From: Treponema sp. UBA4307
GTDB lineage: Bacteria > Spirochaetota > Spirochaetia > Treponematales > Treponemataceae
Direction of reading: 5' to 3'
Assembly: GCA_002394685.1 (NCBI GenBank)
Contig: DGUP01000048.1
Span: 1 to 27,615 of the forward strand
Length of the DNA: 27,615 nucleotides
Shown here in pieces: positions 1 to 7,791 of this stretch. The position numbers and the translations under genes were made by a program. Position 1 is the stretch's first letter. Each line of letters starts with the position of its first letter. Under the pieces are notes generated by a model. That model made no database searches and was not told the DNA's origin. It was given only the letters and a program-made list of their open reading frames with translations.

Positions 1-380
1 GAACAAAGGCCGCAGGGTGAAGTAACCTGACAATCTGTAAAAATACCAATTGGCATTTCAACTTCAATAAAGTTTTTCTGATCTTTCTTTTCTTCCGGAA
101 ACTGAATGAGCAGTTCCTTGAAAGCTGGTTTACAGAGTTTTTGATTTCCCTTCTTTGCCTTTACAGATTCTGTTATGAGTAAGCCGGCATCTTCAAGAAT
201 GGAAATGTGTGTTGCTACAGTGGACTGGGGAAGGCTCAGTTCGTCAGAAATTTCATTAATGTTGCAGGTCTTTTTTCTGAGCAGGTCCAGCATCTGAATA
301 CGTGGTTCTGAAGCAAGGGCCTTTATTTTATTTAAATCCACAAGCGGGTTTATTACTAATGTGGTCTCGAATCCTTCCAT
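1..380 (-). CDS. ArsR-like winged-helix transcriptional regulator (3' part cut by window edge)
   Basis: A minus-strand reading frame starts at ATG 380-378, preceded by a GAGGAATT ribosome site, and runs off the window after 126 codons. Residues about 15-75 read as a winged helix-turn-helix of the ArsR/MarR fold, with an SEPRIQMLDLLR helix followed by a recognition segment containing LPQSTVATHISILEDAGL. The rest, including MPIGIFTDCQV and a CGLC pair near the cut end, looks like the start of a separate effector domain, so the whole protein is probably larger than a simple ArsR repressor. Proteins of this kind are found beside glycosidase genes in Firmicutes (from memory). It lies 69 bp downstream of the GH51 arabinofuranosidase gene on the same strand and could regulate it. 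The ligand is unknown. Family call fairly sure; role inferred. Confidence 0.75.
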   Translation of the reverse strand, partial: MEGFETTLVINPLVDLNKIKALASEPRIQMLDLLRKKTCNINEISDELSLPQSTVATHISILEDAGLLITESVKAKKGNQKLCKPAFKELLIQFPEEKKDQKNFIEVEMPIGIFTDCQVTSPCGLC

Positions 381-389
381 AATTCCTCA

Positions 390-419
390 ACTATATCATA
401 TTTTATTAATTCTGTCCAA
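390..419 (-). promoter_or_regulatory. Possible promoter of the ArsR-like regulator
   Basis: On the minus strand, TTGGAC (419-414) and TATAGT (395-390) are 18 bp apart, and TATAGT is preceded by TGA, giving an extended -10. The hexamer ends only 9 nt before the ATG, so a start at the usual distance would leave almost no leader and would cut into the ribosome site. Either transcription starts further upstream or the message is close to leaderless. Confidence 0.35.
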
Positions 420-449
420 TTTTAATGATTATACTAAATAAGGCTGTTT

Positions 450-2987
450 CTACTTTCTTTCTATTTCGATTACTGAAAGAGAACAGGCCTTTGTTTTAAA
501 TGTAAACTTTTCTGAAATCTGATTTAGCTTTTCTTCTACAGGTGAAATCAATTCAGGGTTTTCATAGGAATTTTCATCATCAGGATTTCCGCTGATAACT
601 GTTACTTTTCCTTCTGACTTAAGTTCTCCTGCATTTTCCAGACAGATTTCTACATCCCGGTCCTGATCACTTACGTTTACAAGTTTTATAAGGATTGTAT
701 TTTCTCCCTTTAAACCAACATGAGTGTAAATCGGGTCAAAGTTTAATTTATCCTCATATGAGTGAATGAGTTTTCCGTCCAGATAACACTTAAAACTTTC
801 ATCCTGAACTTCAATCATAATGTCATACCATTTTCCCTTTTCAATGGATATTGCTTCTGTATTTCCAATAACGGAACGGGCAGCGGCAGTACCTTTTTCT
901 ACGCAGCATTTTGTATTGCTCCATCCTCCAAGATTCCACCAGTAAAAACTTCCGTCTTTCTGACCAAACATAATCAAAAATCCTTCATTTCCGCCGGTCT
1001 TTTTAGCCTTCATTTCCAGGCGGTAACGGCGTCCGTTTTCCTGATTCATTACAAGGCGGCAGTTTTCTGCAGAAGATGAACCTGTTATGCTGCCTTCGCT
1101 AAAACTCCAGCTTCCGGAAAGAGACTGGAAATCTGAAAGGTCCTCCGCTTTACTTGAATCGTATGTCACTTGTCCTGATGAAAGGTCAGTGATTTTTATG
1201 TCCTTGTATTCAGCTGTTGTTGACCAGGTGCCTAAGCCTATGCTGCCCCCAATGTATTTTTTTTCTTCACTTGAATCTGCCTGTGTAAGATTATATGCCG
1301 CTGTAAAATCTGATTTATTCTTCATGAAAAGCTGCTGCACGTAGTAATCTGGAGTTCCATAAACTTTAGTATTTGTAAACCATATCATATCCGGTGACCA
1401 CTGATAATTGTTTTCCCTTGCAAAAAGTGGAGCGTATGAAGCAATCTCTACTACATCACCATTTTTCTCAAGACTGGTCATATATGCTGCAGCGGTAATT
1501 GCTGCATAAAGGGTGCCCGGCTTTTTACTGCTGCCTGCTTTTGGTTCAACCTGGGAAGCAAACTCTCCTACAAAAACTTTTGGCTGGCCTTCTCCTCTTG
1601 GATAGAAAGTTTTATTTTCGTAGCGCTTTGTGTTTGAAAGGAACCAGGCCGGCGGACAATAGTAGTGTTCATCTACAAGATCTACAAGGCTTTCTGATTC
1701 AGTCTCTTTTTCCCATTCCCGAACCTGATTCCATGCCTGGTAGAAGGTATCGTCACTTGGAAAAGCTCCTGCTGAAATAATGAGTTTAATGTGAGGATAT
1801 TTTTCCCTTACTTTTTCTGCAATGTATTTGTAGCGCTGATAATAATGCTCCCTGCCGTTTTCATTTCCTATTCCCAGATAGTTAAGCTTAAATGGTTCCG
1901 GGTGTCCCTGGTCCGCACGTTTCTTACCCCAAGTACTGTCTGCTGGTCCACAGGCCCATTCTATAAGATCAAGTGCATCCTGGGCAAAAGCATCCATCTC
2001 TTCCATAGGAATATCTTCTTCGCTGTTGTTTTCTCCTGCAAAAGAAATTCCGCAGTTAATTATTGGAATTGGTTCGGCTCCAATATCTTCACAAAGACGG
2101 AAGTATTCATAAAAGCCCAGCCCCATAGACTGCTGATAATTCCAGAAGTTCATTTCCTCAATTCTTTCTTCTACAGGGCCGATTGTATTTTTCCACTGGT
2201 AGCGGTCTGCAAGTCTGGCACCTTCTACAAGACATCCTCCCGGAAAACGTACAAAGGCCGGGTGCAAATCTTCAAGCATTTGTGCAAGGTCCGCCCTAAG
2301 TCCGTTTTCTTCATTTCTGTAAATGTCTGCACGGAAAAGAGAAACAAAATCAATATCCAGGGTTCCCTTTCTGCTTCCTGCATAAATACCAATGAAAGCA
2401 TTTTCTGTACTTTCTTCCGGTGTTATTGTGAAGGTGTATTTTTTCCATTCACTGGAAATTTTCTTAACCTTGATTTTTACTTTTTTTGCTTTTTTGTCTT
2501 TTGAACCAATAAGGATACATGCATTTTTTACTTTTTTGTCCGGACTTCTTAAATAAAGTGAAAGAGGGTAGGACTTTCCCGCTTCAAGAGGAATGCCATT
2601 ATATCCATTATTTTCGATACCATCCCACTTCTTTTTTACTTCAATCTGGGCATAGGTAGGATTATTCTCATTTAAGGGATTGTCTTTTCTTCCCTTTACC
2701 TTGGATTTTGCCTCTTTTCCAGCCTTGATGTTAGCCGTTTTCCAGCATTCCGTAGCACTTCTGTGGGATTTTTTAAATTCAAAGGATCTGTTCTGGATTA
2801 GTTCCCCGTATAATCCCCCGTCAGCAGCGTAGTTAATATCTTCATAGAAGATTCCAAAAAGATTTTTACTTACTTCAGTTTTACTCTGAGAAAAATCAGC
2901 TTTTAATTCAGCTTTTTCTGAACTGAATGCATGACTTCCCAGTAATAAGGCTGCAGTAAGGGCTGTTAATTTGAATTTTAGATTCAT
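450..2987 (-). CDS. Secreted GH51 alpha-L-arabinofuranosidase
   Basis: The enzyme removes terminal alpha-L-arabinofuranosyl groups from arabinan or arabinoxylan. The start has an AGGAGGAAT ribosome site and a signal peptide (residues 1 to about 22, hydrophobic TALTAALLLGSHAFS), so it is exported. NLFGIFYEDINYAADGGLYGE near residue 42 is typical of GH51. The likely acid/base is Glu376 in GIGNENG and the nucleophile Glu475 in VFVGEFAS. At 845 residues it is far longer than simple GH51 enzymes (about 500). There is a carbohydrate-binding-like beta-sandwich at about 75-220 and an inserted LamG/DUF1080-like beta-sandwich at about 575-750, after which the C-terminal sheet resumes (TILIKLVNVSDQ). 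It is transcribed away from the plus-strand LamG/GH43 cluster, so the region 2988-3231 serves both directions. Family call very sure; exact substrate inferred from the neighbours. Confidence 0.93.
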   Translation of the reverse strand: MNLKFKLTALTAALLLGSHAFSSEKAELKADFSQSKTEVSKNLFGIFYEDINYAADGGLYGELIQNRSFEFKKSHRSATECWKTANIKAGKEAKSKVKGRKDNPLNENNPTYAQIEVKKKWDGIENNGYNGIPLEAGKSYPLSLYLRSPDKKVKNACILIGSKDKKAKKVKIKVKKISSEWKKYTFTITPEESTENAFIGIYAGSRKGTLDIDFVSLFRADIYRNEENGLRADLAQMLEDLHPAFVRFPGGCLVEGARLADRYQWKNTIGPVEERIEEMNFWNYQQSMGLGFYEYFRLCEDIGAEPIPIINCGISFAGENNSEEDIPMEEMDAFAQDALDLIEWACGPADSTWGKKRADQGHPEPFKLNYLGIGNENGREHYYQRYKYIAEKVREKYPHIKLIISAGAFPSDDTFYQAWNQVREWEKETESESLVDLVDEHYYCPPAWFLSNTKRYENKTFYPRGEGQPKVFVGEFASQVEPKAGSSKKPGTLYAAITAAAYMTSLEKNGDVVEIASYAPLFARENNYQWSPDMIWFTNTKVYGTPDYYVQQLFMKNKSDFTAAYNLTQADSSEEKKYIGGSIGLGTWSTTAEYKDIKITDLSSGQVTYDSSKAEDLSDFQSLSGSWSFSEGSITGSSSAENCRLVMNQENGRRYRLEMKAKKTGGNEGFLIMFGQKDGSFYWWNLGGWSNTKCCVEKGTAAARSVIGNTEAISIEKGKWYDIMIEVQDESFKCYLDGKLIHSYEDKLNFDPIYTHVGLKGENTILIKLVNVSDQDRDVEICLENAGELKSEGKVTVISGNPDDENSYENPELISPVEEKLNQISEKFTFKTKACSLSVIEIERK

Positions 2988-3026
2988 AATTCCTCCTCTT
3001 ATATCTAAAAAACTTGATATTAAAGT

Positions 3027-3053
3027 TAATGCTGATCTTTCTATAGAGCATTA
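3027..3053. repeat. 7-bp inverted repeat in the GH51 leader or control region
   Basis: TAATGCT (3027-3033) and AGCATTA (3047-3053) are perfect inverted copies around a 13-bp spacer. It sits 40-66 bp upstream of the GH51 start codon, where it could be an operator or a leader hairpin. The arms are AT-rich, so chance is possible. Confidence 0.35.
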
Positions 3054-3054
3054 T

Positions 3055-3082
3055 TTAGTAAAAAAAGATAGAATAGTGTAAA
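3055..3082 (-). promoter_or_regulatory. Candidate GH51 promoter
   Basis: On the minus strand TTTACA (3082-3077) is followed after 16 bp by TACTAA (3060-3055). This predicts a start near 3048 and a leader of about 60 nt that contains the 3027-3053 inverted repeat. The -35 is good but the -10 is poor, so confidence is low. Confidence 0.3.
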
Positions 3083-3183
3083 AATATAGTCTTTTTTACC
3101 TGGTATAGAGCCATATTAGGGGGCAAAATCTTTAATTGTCAAGGAAAGTATCAAAAAAAATAGTTAAATATCGAAAATAATTG

Positions 3184-3212
3184 TTGACTGCAGGAGAAAC
3201 TGGACTTATCAT
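3184..3212 (+). promoter_or_regulatory. Promoter of the LamG lipoprotein gene
   Basis: TTGACT (3184-3189) and TATCAT (3207-3212) are separated by exactly 17 bp and match the sigma-70 consensus at five and four or five of six positions. The expected start near 3219 is only about 13 nt before the ATG but still leaves GGAGGAA at 3222-3228 in the message. The frame could be read from TTG 3181, but that codon lies within the promoter, which argues for the 3232 start. Confidence 0.5.
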
Positions 3213-3231
3213 CTCAGTTATGGAGGAAATT

Positions 3232-4626
3232 ATGAAAAAGTTATTGTTAGGTGCAGCCGTTCTCGCAGCCGCTGCTCTTCTTACCGGATGTTCAAAAGGT
3301 AATGGTAAATCAAAAGCTGCTTTAGATCCAAGCGTTACTGGATATTTTACATTTGAAGAAGCTATTGAAGATGACGAAATTGTGGACAGTTCTGCCGCAA
3401 AGACAAACGCTTCCCTGGACGCCCTTGATGGTTTCAAGATGGTTGAAGGTATCAGCGGTCAGGCCCTTCTTCTTGATGGTACTCAGTATATTTCCCTGGA
3501 AGATAATATTCTTTCTGGTGAAGGTCTGACAATGGCAGCCTGGGTAAAAGTAGATGCATGGAAAACCTGGCAGCGTATTTTTGACATTGGCGGTGGTGAC
3601 GGAACCAAGGATGTTTTCCTTGCAGTAGACGGCCGTATGGCAGGAACTTTCTGTGCTTATGAACAGTCTTCTGCTGTTACATGTAACGGTCCTCTTACTC
3701 CAATTAAAAAGTGGACACATCTTGCCATGACACTGGGTAACGGAAAAATGGCTCTTTATATTAACGGAGCCCTTGCTGAAGAAAAAGAAATGAATGTATC
3801 AATTGCAGACCTTAAAGCAGGTGCAAGCGGTATTTTTGTTGGCCGTTCTAACTGGGTTTCAGATCCTCTTCTGGAAGGCGCAATCGATGAAATCCTTATT
3901 GCAAAAAGAGCATTCTCTGCTGAAGAGATTCAGAAGATTTATGAAAAGAATGCACAGAGCGGTGGTGCTTCTGTTGATGTAGCAAACGCTCAGCCTTATC
4001 AGGTTACTGCAGATTCTGCTCTTACAGCATACTACAGCTTTGACGGAGAAAATTGTGCAGACCTTTCTGGTGCCGGCAATGATTCTTCAACAAATGCAGA
4101 AGAATATACAGACGGAAAGAATGGAAAAGCAATCCTTCTTAACGGCTCAGAGCAGTTCATTGACTTAAACAAAAATATTATTAATGGAAATGCAATGACT
4201 TTTGCTGCCTGGGTTAAGGTTGAAGAAATGGCTGACTGGTCACGCATCTTTGATATGGGTGATGCAGGTGGAAATGACTGGTGGCTTGGAAAGGAAGGCG
4301 GTTCAGGAAAACTTCGTCTTGACGTAAACAATGAAAAGGGCAGCGTTTCTGTTGCAGGTCCAGTTATTGAAGACGGTGTATGGACACATGTTGCAGTTAC
4401 TGTTGGTGATGATGTTGCATCCCTTTATGTAAACGGAAAGCTTGTTATGAATAACGGTTCAAAGGCTCGTCCTTCAGATTTAAATAATGGTTTTAAGGGA
4501 GCTTATATTGGACGTTCTAACTGGCCTGATCCATATATCCATGCTGCTTTCGATGATGTTCTTTTTGCAGGTCGTGTATTTACTGAAGAAGAAATTGCAT
4601 CTCTTTACAAGGGAATTGTGTTTTAA
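3232..4626 (+). CDS. Lipoprotein with two LamG (concanavalin-like) domains
   Basis: A 464-residue exported lipoprotein. The start at ATG 3232 is set by GGAGGAA immediately upstream and by a clean lipoprotein signal, with lipobox LTGC and lipidated Cys20. The mature protein is two tandem LamG-like beta-sandwiches, about residues 35-238 and 263-462. Each carries the same landmarks: AAWVKV, a W.RIFD.G segment, WTH(L/V)A(M/V)T(L/V)G, YINGAL or YVNGKL, and GRSNW near the end. This points to internal duplication. No catalytic domain is present. Such domains usually bind sugars or protein partners, so a surface role in holding arabinan near the GH43/GH51 enzymes is reasonable, but this is inferred only from neighbours. 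It is followed by a folded intergenic region and a terminator that separate it from the GH43 genes. Family call sure; function unknown. Confidence 0.85.
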   Translation: MKKLLLGAAVLAAAALLTGCSKGNGKSKAALDPSVTGYFTFEEAIEDDEIVDSSAAKTNASLDALDGFKMVEGISGQALLLDGTQYISLEDNILSGEGLTMAAWVKVDAWKTWQRIFDIGGGDGTKDVFLAVDGRMAGTFCAYEQSSAVTCNGPLTPIKKWTHLAMTLGNGKMALYINGALAEEKEMNVSIADLKAGASGIFVGRSNWVSDPLLEGAIDEILIAKRAFSAEEIQKIYEKNAQSGGASVDVANAQPYQVTADSALTAYYSFDGENCADLSGAGNDSSTNAEEYTDGKNGKAILLNGSEQFIDLNKNIINGNAMTFAAWVKVEEMADWSRIFDMGDAGGNDWWLGKEGGSGKLRLDVNNEKGSVSVAGPVIEDGVWTHVAVTVGDDVASLYVNGKLVMNNGSKARPSDLNNGFKGAYIGRSNWPDPYIHAAFDDVLFAGRVFTEEEIASLYKGIVF

Positions 4627-4706
4627 GGAGTTTTCCCGACTCTAATCGGGATAATGAAATCTGAAATGCGGATTATCTGTCCGGATAAACTCCTGTGTCC
4701 GGGCAG
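4627..4706 (+). promoter_or_regulatory. Structured RNA segment with pseudoknot-like pairing inside the hydrolase cluster
   Basis: Directly after the LamG stop codon, several perfect or near-perfect arms overlap in order. GGAGTTT (4627-4633) pairs with AAACTCC (4687-4693). Inside it, TCCCGA (4634-4639) pairs with TCGGGA (4646-4651). CTGTCCGG (4677-4684) pairs with CCGGGCAG (4699-4706, one G-U). The last helix straddles the 3' arm of the first, so the two form an H-type pseudoknot or exclude each other. It matches no riboswitch family I recognise. Its place ahead of the 4762-4804 terminator suggests control of read-through into the GH43 genes, or mRNA processing. Confidence 0.45.
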
Positions 4707-4725
4707 AAACCCTTTCAATAAAAAA

Positions 4726-4755
4726 GCACAGACTGGTTCTGTATGATTTCTGTGT
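4726..4755 (+). repeat. Short hairpin between structured segment and terminator
   Basis: GCACAGA (4726-4732) pairs with TCTGTGT (4749-4755), seven pairs with one G-U, around a 16-nt loop. There is no T-tract after it, so it is not itself a terminator. It may be part of the same leader fold as 4627-4706. Confidence 0.35.
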
Positions 4756-4761
4756 TGAATT

Positions 4762-4804
4762 AAAACAGCTCGAAGTTGATTAATTTTAACCCGGGCTGTT
4801 TTTT
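4762..4804 (+). terminator. Intrinsic terminator between LamG and GH43 genes
   Basis: AAAACAGCTCG (4762-4772) pairs with CGGGCTGTTTT (4792-4802), eleven pairs with one T-G, and inner GTT/AAC can extend the stem. The right arm runs into six T residues (4799-4804). It lies 20 bp before the GH43 start, and I see no good promoter after it, so the downstream genes should depend on partial read-through or antitermination. Confidence 0.75.
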
Positions 4805-4823
4805 CAAAAACTGGATGTTTATT

Positions 4824-5768
4824 ATGAATATCACTGATATTACGGAAGAGGATGAAAAAAGTCCCCTTATTTTACAAAGAGCAGATCCTTATATTTATTT
4901 TCACAGGGACGGCTATTATTATTTTACTGCTTCTGTTCCTGAATATGACAGAATTGAATTAAGAAGGGCCTGGTCCGTAAAAGGACTTGCTGATGCCCAG
5001 CCACTTACAATCTGGAGAAAACATGCTGACGGTCCAATGTCCTGGCACATCTGGGCGCCTGAGCTTCATTATATAAATAACAAATGGTACATCTATTTTG
5101 CTGCAGGAAGGGCAGAGGATCCCTGGTGGATTAGAACTTATGTTCTTGAAAATACATCTTCTGATCCTTTCTGCGGACAGTGGGAAGAAAAGGGACCTTT
5201 AGTTCCTGAATGGGATTCCTTTATGCTGGATACAACCGTTTTTTCAAATCAGGGAAAACTGTATGCAGTATGGGCTCAGAAAAGAAAAGAAAGATCTGAA
5301 AATTCAGCACTTTATATTGCAGAGATGGAATCCCCTGTAAAATTAAAGCTGCCTCAGACACTTCTTTCCTTTCCTGAATATGACTGGGAATGCAGGGGTT
5401 TTAAAGTGAATGAAGGAGCCTCTGTGCTTAAGCATAATGGAAAAATCTTTCTTACATATTCAGCCAGCGCAACAGATTCTACTTATTGTATGGGAATGCT
5501 GGTTGCTGATGAAAAAGACGATTTGACAAATGTCCGGTCATGGAAAAAAATTGAAAGTCCGGTTCTTGTAACAGATTCTGAAAAAGGAATCTACGGTCCG
5601 GGGCATAATTCTTTTACAAAGTCACGGGATGGAAAAGAAGATTATCTTATTTATCATGCCCGTCCCTATGCTGAAGTAGATCTGGCCTTTGCCCTTTATG
5701 ATCCAAATCGTCATACCTGGGTAAAGAGAATTCACTATGATGAAAATGGTTATCCCATTTTTCAGTAA
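4824..5768 (+). CDS. Cytoplasmic GH43 arabinosidase (exo-acting alpha-L-arabinofuranosidase type)
   Basis: A 314-residue five-bladed beta-propeller glycosidase. Longer in-frame starts (TTG 4776, ATG 4815) lie in or right against the terminator hairpin, and ATG 4824 is preferred although its ribosome site is weak (GGAT). Likely GH43 catalytic residues are Asp21 in RADPYIYF (base), Asp136 in FMLDTTVF (pKa modulator) and Glu197 in NEGAS (acid). WHIWAPELH near residue 74 is also typical of the family. There is no signal peptide, so it should act inside the cell on imported arabino-oligosaccharides, matching the ABC importer encoded downstream. It is 32 bp ahead of the second GH43 gene and almost certainly cotranscribed with it. 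GH43 also contains xylosidases; the arabinose genes nearby favour arabinofuranosidase. Confidence 0.88.
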   Translation: MNITDITEEDEKSPLILQRADPYIYFHRDGYYYFTASVPEYDRIELRRAWSVKGLADAQPLTIWRKHADGPMSWHIWAPELHYINNKWYIYFAAGRAEDPWWIRTYVLENTSSDPFCGQWEEKGPLVPEWDSFMLDTTVFSNQGKLYAVWAQKRKERSENSALYIAEMESPVKLKLPQTLLSFPEYDWECRGFKVNEGASVLKHNGKIFLTYSASATDSTYCMGMLVADEKDDLTNVRSWKKIESPVLVTDSEKGIYGPGHNSFTKSRDGKEDYLIYHARPYAEVDLAFALYDPNRHTWVKRIHYDENGYPIFQ

Positions 5769-5800
5769 AAGATAATCTGAAGATAAGGAGTAATCTGATT

Positions 5801-7639
5801 ATGAAAACAAAAAAAGTAAAGAAGCTTATTCTTACTGGCGGGCTTTCTCTTTTATCCTCTCTTCTACTTTTTTCTTCCTGTTCTTCTTCAGAGAAAAAAT
5901 CAAAAAATGAAGGAAAGAAAGAAAGAGATGTAGACCTTGCGGTTTATAAAAAATATTCCCGCCCTGATAATTCTTCTCAGGTAAAGTGGGAAACCCTGAA
6001 CTGTCATGATCCTAAACTTTTTCAGGATGATGATGGAACTTATTATGTTTATTCAACAGATGCCGCAATGGGAAACGGCGGAGTTAAAGGTCTTCAAATA
6101 AGAAAATCAAAGGATCTGGTTCACTGGGAAAGTCTTCCAAAATCCATGATTCAGGATAACTGGGATTCTGACTGGCTGGAGTGGTGCGGTTTTAATGAAG
6201 TAACAGCTTCTTCCTGGGCACCCACTGTAATTAAACAGAACGGTCTTTACTACATGTATCACGGAATTTGTGTTGGAGCATCCGATGGTCAGCATCATAA
6301 TGCAGCAATTGCTTTTGCAGTTTCAAAATCTCCGGAAGGTCCATTCTATCCGGCACATCTTGCTGCTGAAAAGGATGAAGAAATCGGAAAAATTTTTTCG
6401 GAACTGGGAGTTAAATACAGTCAGTCTATTCTTGTCCGCTATGCTTATGTTGACCGGAGCGATGATCCTTTTGAAGAAGAAAGTGTTACAAAGTTTCCAA
6501 GTGTAAATACAGGAAGTTATGATACGATCTCTGCAATGACTCTTGATTCTCCTTCATGGAGCGGAGGTTTTGGGGCAATAGATCCGGAATTTGTTTTTGA
6601 TGCTGCTACCGGAAATCTGATGAAATATAAAATCGGAAACAATGAATGTTACGCCCTGACCTATGGTTCCTGGAAAGGGGGAATAGCCCTTATGTATGTA
6701 GATTCCCTTTCCCTTAAGGCTGTTGATTCCAGAGGAATGGAACTGGACTGCCCTGCTGATAGTATAGAAAATTCTTTCGGTTATATTCTTGCAGGGGGGA
6801 ACGGTGCAGCTTATGAAGGTGCCCAGGTCATTTTTAATTCAGCAACAGGCTACTATTACATTTTTGTTTCCATGGGGGATTTGCAGTGGGAATACAGAAT
6901 TGGAGTGGGACGCTCTTTAAATCTTGAAGGTCCTTACACTGATACAAGCGGAAATCCTATGATTTTGGAAAGTGGCAAGGCTGATGAATATCATTCTTAT
7001 GGAGGAAAAATACTTCCTGCTTCTGAACTCAATGGGGAATATTCTTTCAGAAGTCAGGGAGGGCAGAGTATCCTTCATACGGCTGATGGAAAAATCATGC
7101 TGGCTTGTCATTCCCGTACAAATTTTACTCCGGAATATTATTTCTTCCTTCAGCTGCACCAGATGTTTTTTAACAGTGATGGCTGGCCTCTTCTAAATCA
7201 GAATGAATATTACAATGATTATGATGGAAATGATGAAAAACTTTTACCTCTTTCAGTTGAAGAAATTGCCGGAAGTTATGATGTAATTCTTACTGAAAGA
7301 AACAGTAAAACTTCACTTGTAAAATTATTCGGAGACGAAAGTGGAAAAATGATTCACGAAGCAGATGCCCTTCCGGCAAAATCTCAGGAGATTATTTTAA
7401 CTGCAGGAAAGAATGGCGGAAAAATAAAAGGTGCTTACAAGGGCAGCTGGACTTTAGGTGAAGATGGATTTTCCATTGAAATTAACCTGAGCGAAAAAGG
7501 AACTTTCAGGGGATACATTTTCAGGGCTGTAGACTGGTCTAAAAAAGATAATTCTTCTGCAAGGAGAACTTTGACTTTTACTGCACTGGATTCTGAAAAA
7601 ACTGGAGAGTATCTCTGGGGAAATCATAATAATCATTAA
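5801..7639 (+). CDS. GH43 lipoprotein, probable endo-alpha-1,5-L-arabinanase
   Basis: A 612-residue exported enzyme that probably cleaves internal bonds of arabinan at the cell surface. The start has AAGGAG ten bases upstream. The N-terminus is a lipoprotein signal ending at FSSC with Cys27, then a charged linker. The GH43 propeller spans about residues 60-480: Asp70 in CHDPKLFQD is the likely base, Asp261 in AIDPEFVF the pKa modulator and Glu339 in YEGAQV the acid. ACHSRTNF near 435 holds a histidine in the place where arabinanases of this kind bind a metal ion. Residues about 490-600 form a small beta-rich C-terminal domain (YDVILTERNSKTS, then KGAYKGSWTL) like the GH43_C domain of endo-arabinanases. 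It follows the cytoplasmic GH43 by 32 bp. Family sure; endo mode inferred from the C-terminal domain and the inserted loops. Confidence 0.87.
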   Translation: MKTKKVKKLILTGGLSLLSSLLLFSSCSSSEKKSKNEGKKERDVDLAVYKKYSRPDNSSQVKWETLNCHDPKLFQDDDGTYYVYSTDAAMGNGGVKGLQIRKSKDLVHWESLPKSMIQDNWDSDWLEWCGFNEVTASSWAPTVIKQNGLYYMYHGICVGASDGQHHNAAIAFAVSKSPEGPFYPAHLAAEKDEEIGKIFSELGVKYSQSILVRYAYVDRSDDPFEEESVTKFPSVNTGSYDTISAMTLDSPSWSGGFGAIDPEFVFDAATGNLMKYKIGNNECYALTYGSWKGGIALMYVDSLSLKAVDSRGMELDCPADSIENSFGYILAGGNGAAYEGAQVIFNSATGYYYIFVSMGDLQWEYRIGVGRSLNLEGPYTDTSGNPMILESGKADEYHSYGGKILPASELNGEYSFRSQGGQSILHTADGKIMLACHSRTNFTPEYYFFLQLHQMFFNSDGWPLLNQNEYYNDYDGNDEKLLPLSVEEIAGSYDVILTERNSKTSLVKLFGDESGKMIHEADALPAKSQEIILTAGKNGGKIKGAYKGSWTLGEDGFSIEINLSEKGTFRGYIFRAVDWSKKDNSSARRTLTFTALDSEKTGEYLWGNHNNH

Positions 7640-7726
7640 ATATTGATATAAAACCGGGGTATTCAGGGAAATATTCAAATAAAACAATTAATTATCAAAA
7701 TAAAAGGATATTTATCAATTATTTTC

Positions 7727-7755
7727 TAGACAGATAGAAACTATGGATTTACAAT
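7727..7755 (+). promoter_or_regulatory. Promoter of the sugar transporter operon
   Basis: TAGACA (7727-7732) and TACAAT (7750-7755) each match the sigma-70 consensus at five of six positions, with the ideal 17-bp spacing. The predicted start is about 7761-7763, roughly 30 nt before the ATG at 7792, leaving AGGAGG intact. The importer can therefore be transcribed separately from the GH43 genes. Confidence 0.6.
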
Positions 7756-7757
7756 TG

Positions 7758-7776
7758 TTTGAGAGTGCTTCTCAAA
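7758..7776. promoter_or_regulatory. Palindrome over the transporter start site (operator candidate)
   Basis: TTTGAGA (7758-7764) and TCTCAAA (7770-7776) form a perfect 7-bp inverted repeat around GTGCT. It covers the predicted transcription start just after the -10 element, a normal place for a repressor operator. It is unlike the palindrome at lacI (14508-14523), so if both are operators, two different regulators are likely. A leader hairpin is the alternative. Confidence 0.5.
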
Positions 7777-7791
7777 AATTAGGAGGAATAA

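Noticed and set aside
1791..2504. 237-codon plus-strand ORF opposite the GH51 gene
   Set aside because: It is the antisense shadow of a clear signal-peptide-bearing GH51 enzyme and has no recognisable domain.
3181..3231. TTG start for the LamG lipoprotein giving 481 residues
   Set aside because: It would place 17 residues before a textbook lipoprotein signal and start inside the promoter; ATG 3232 has a strong ribosome site.
4776..4823. Longer starts for the first GH43 protein
   Set aside because: TTG 4776 lies in the loop of the terminator hairpin, and ATG 4815 has no better ribosome site than 4824; the added residues do not resemble GH43.
7640..7726. Terminator after the second GH43 gene
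   Set aside because: Only short AT-rich repeats such as AATATT are found, with no stable stem before a T-tract; read-through into the transporter genes remains possible.
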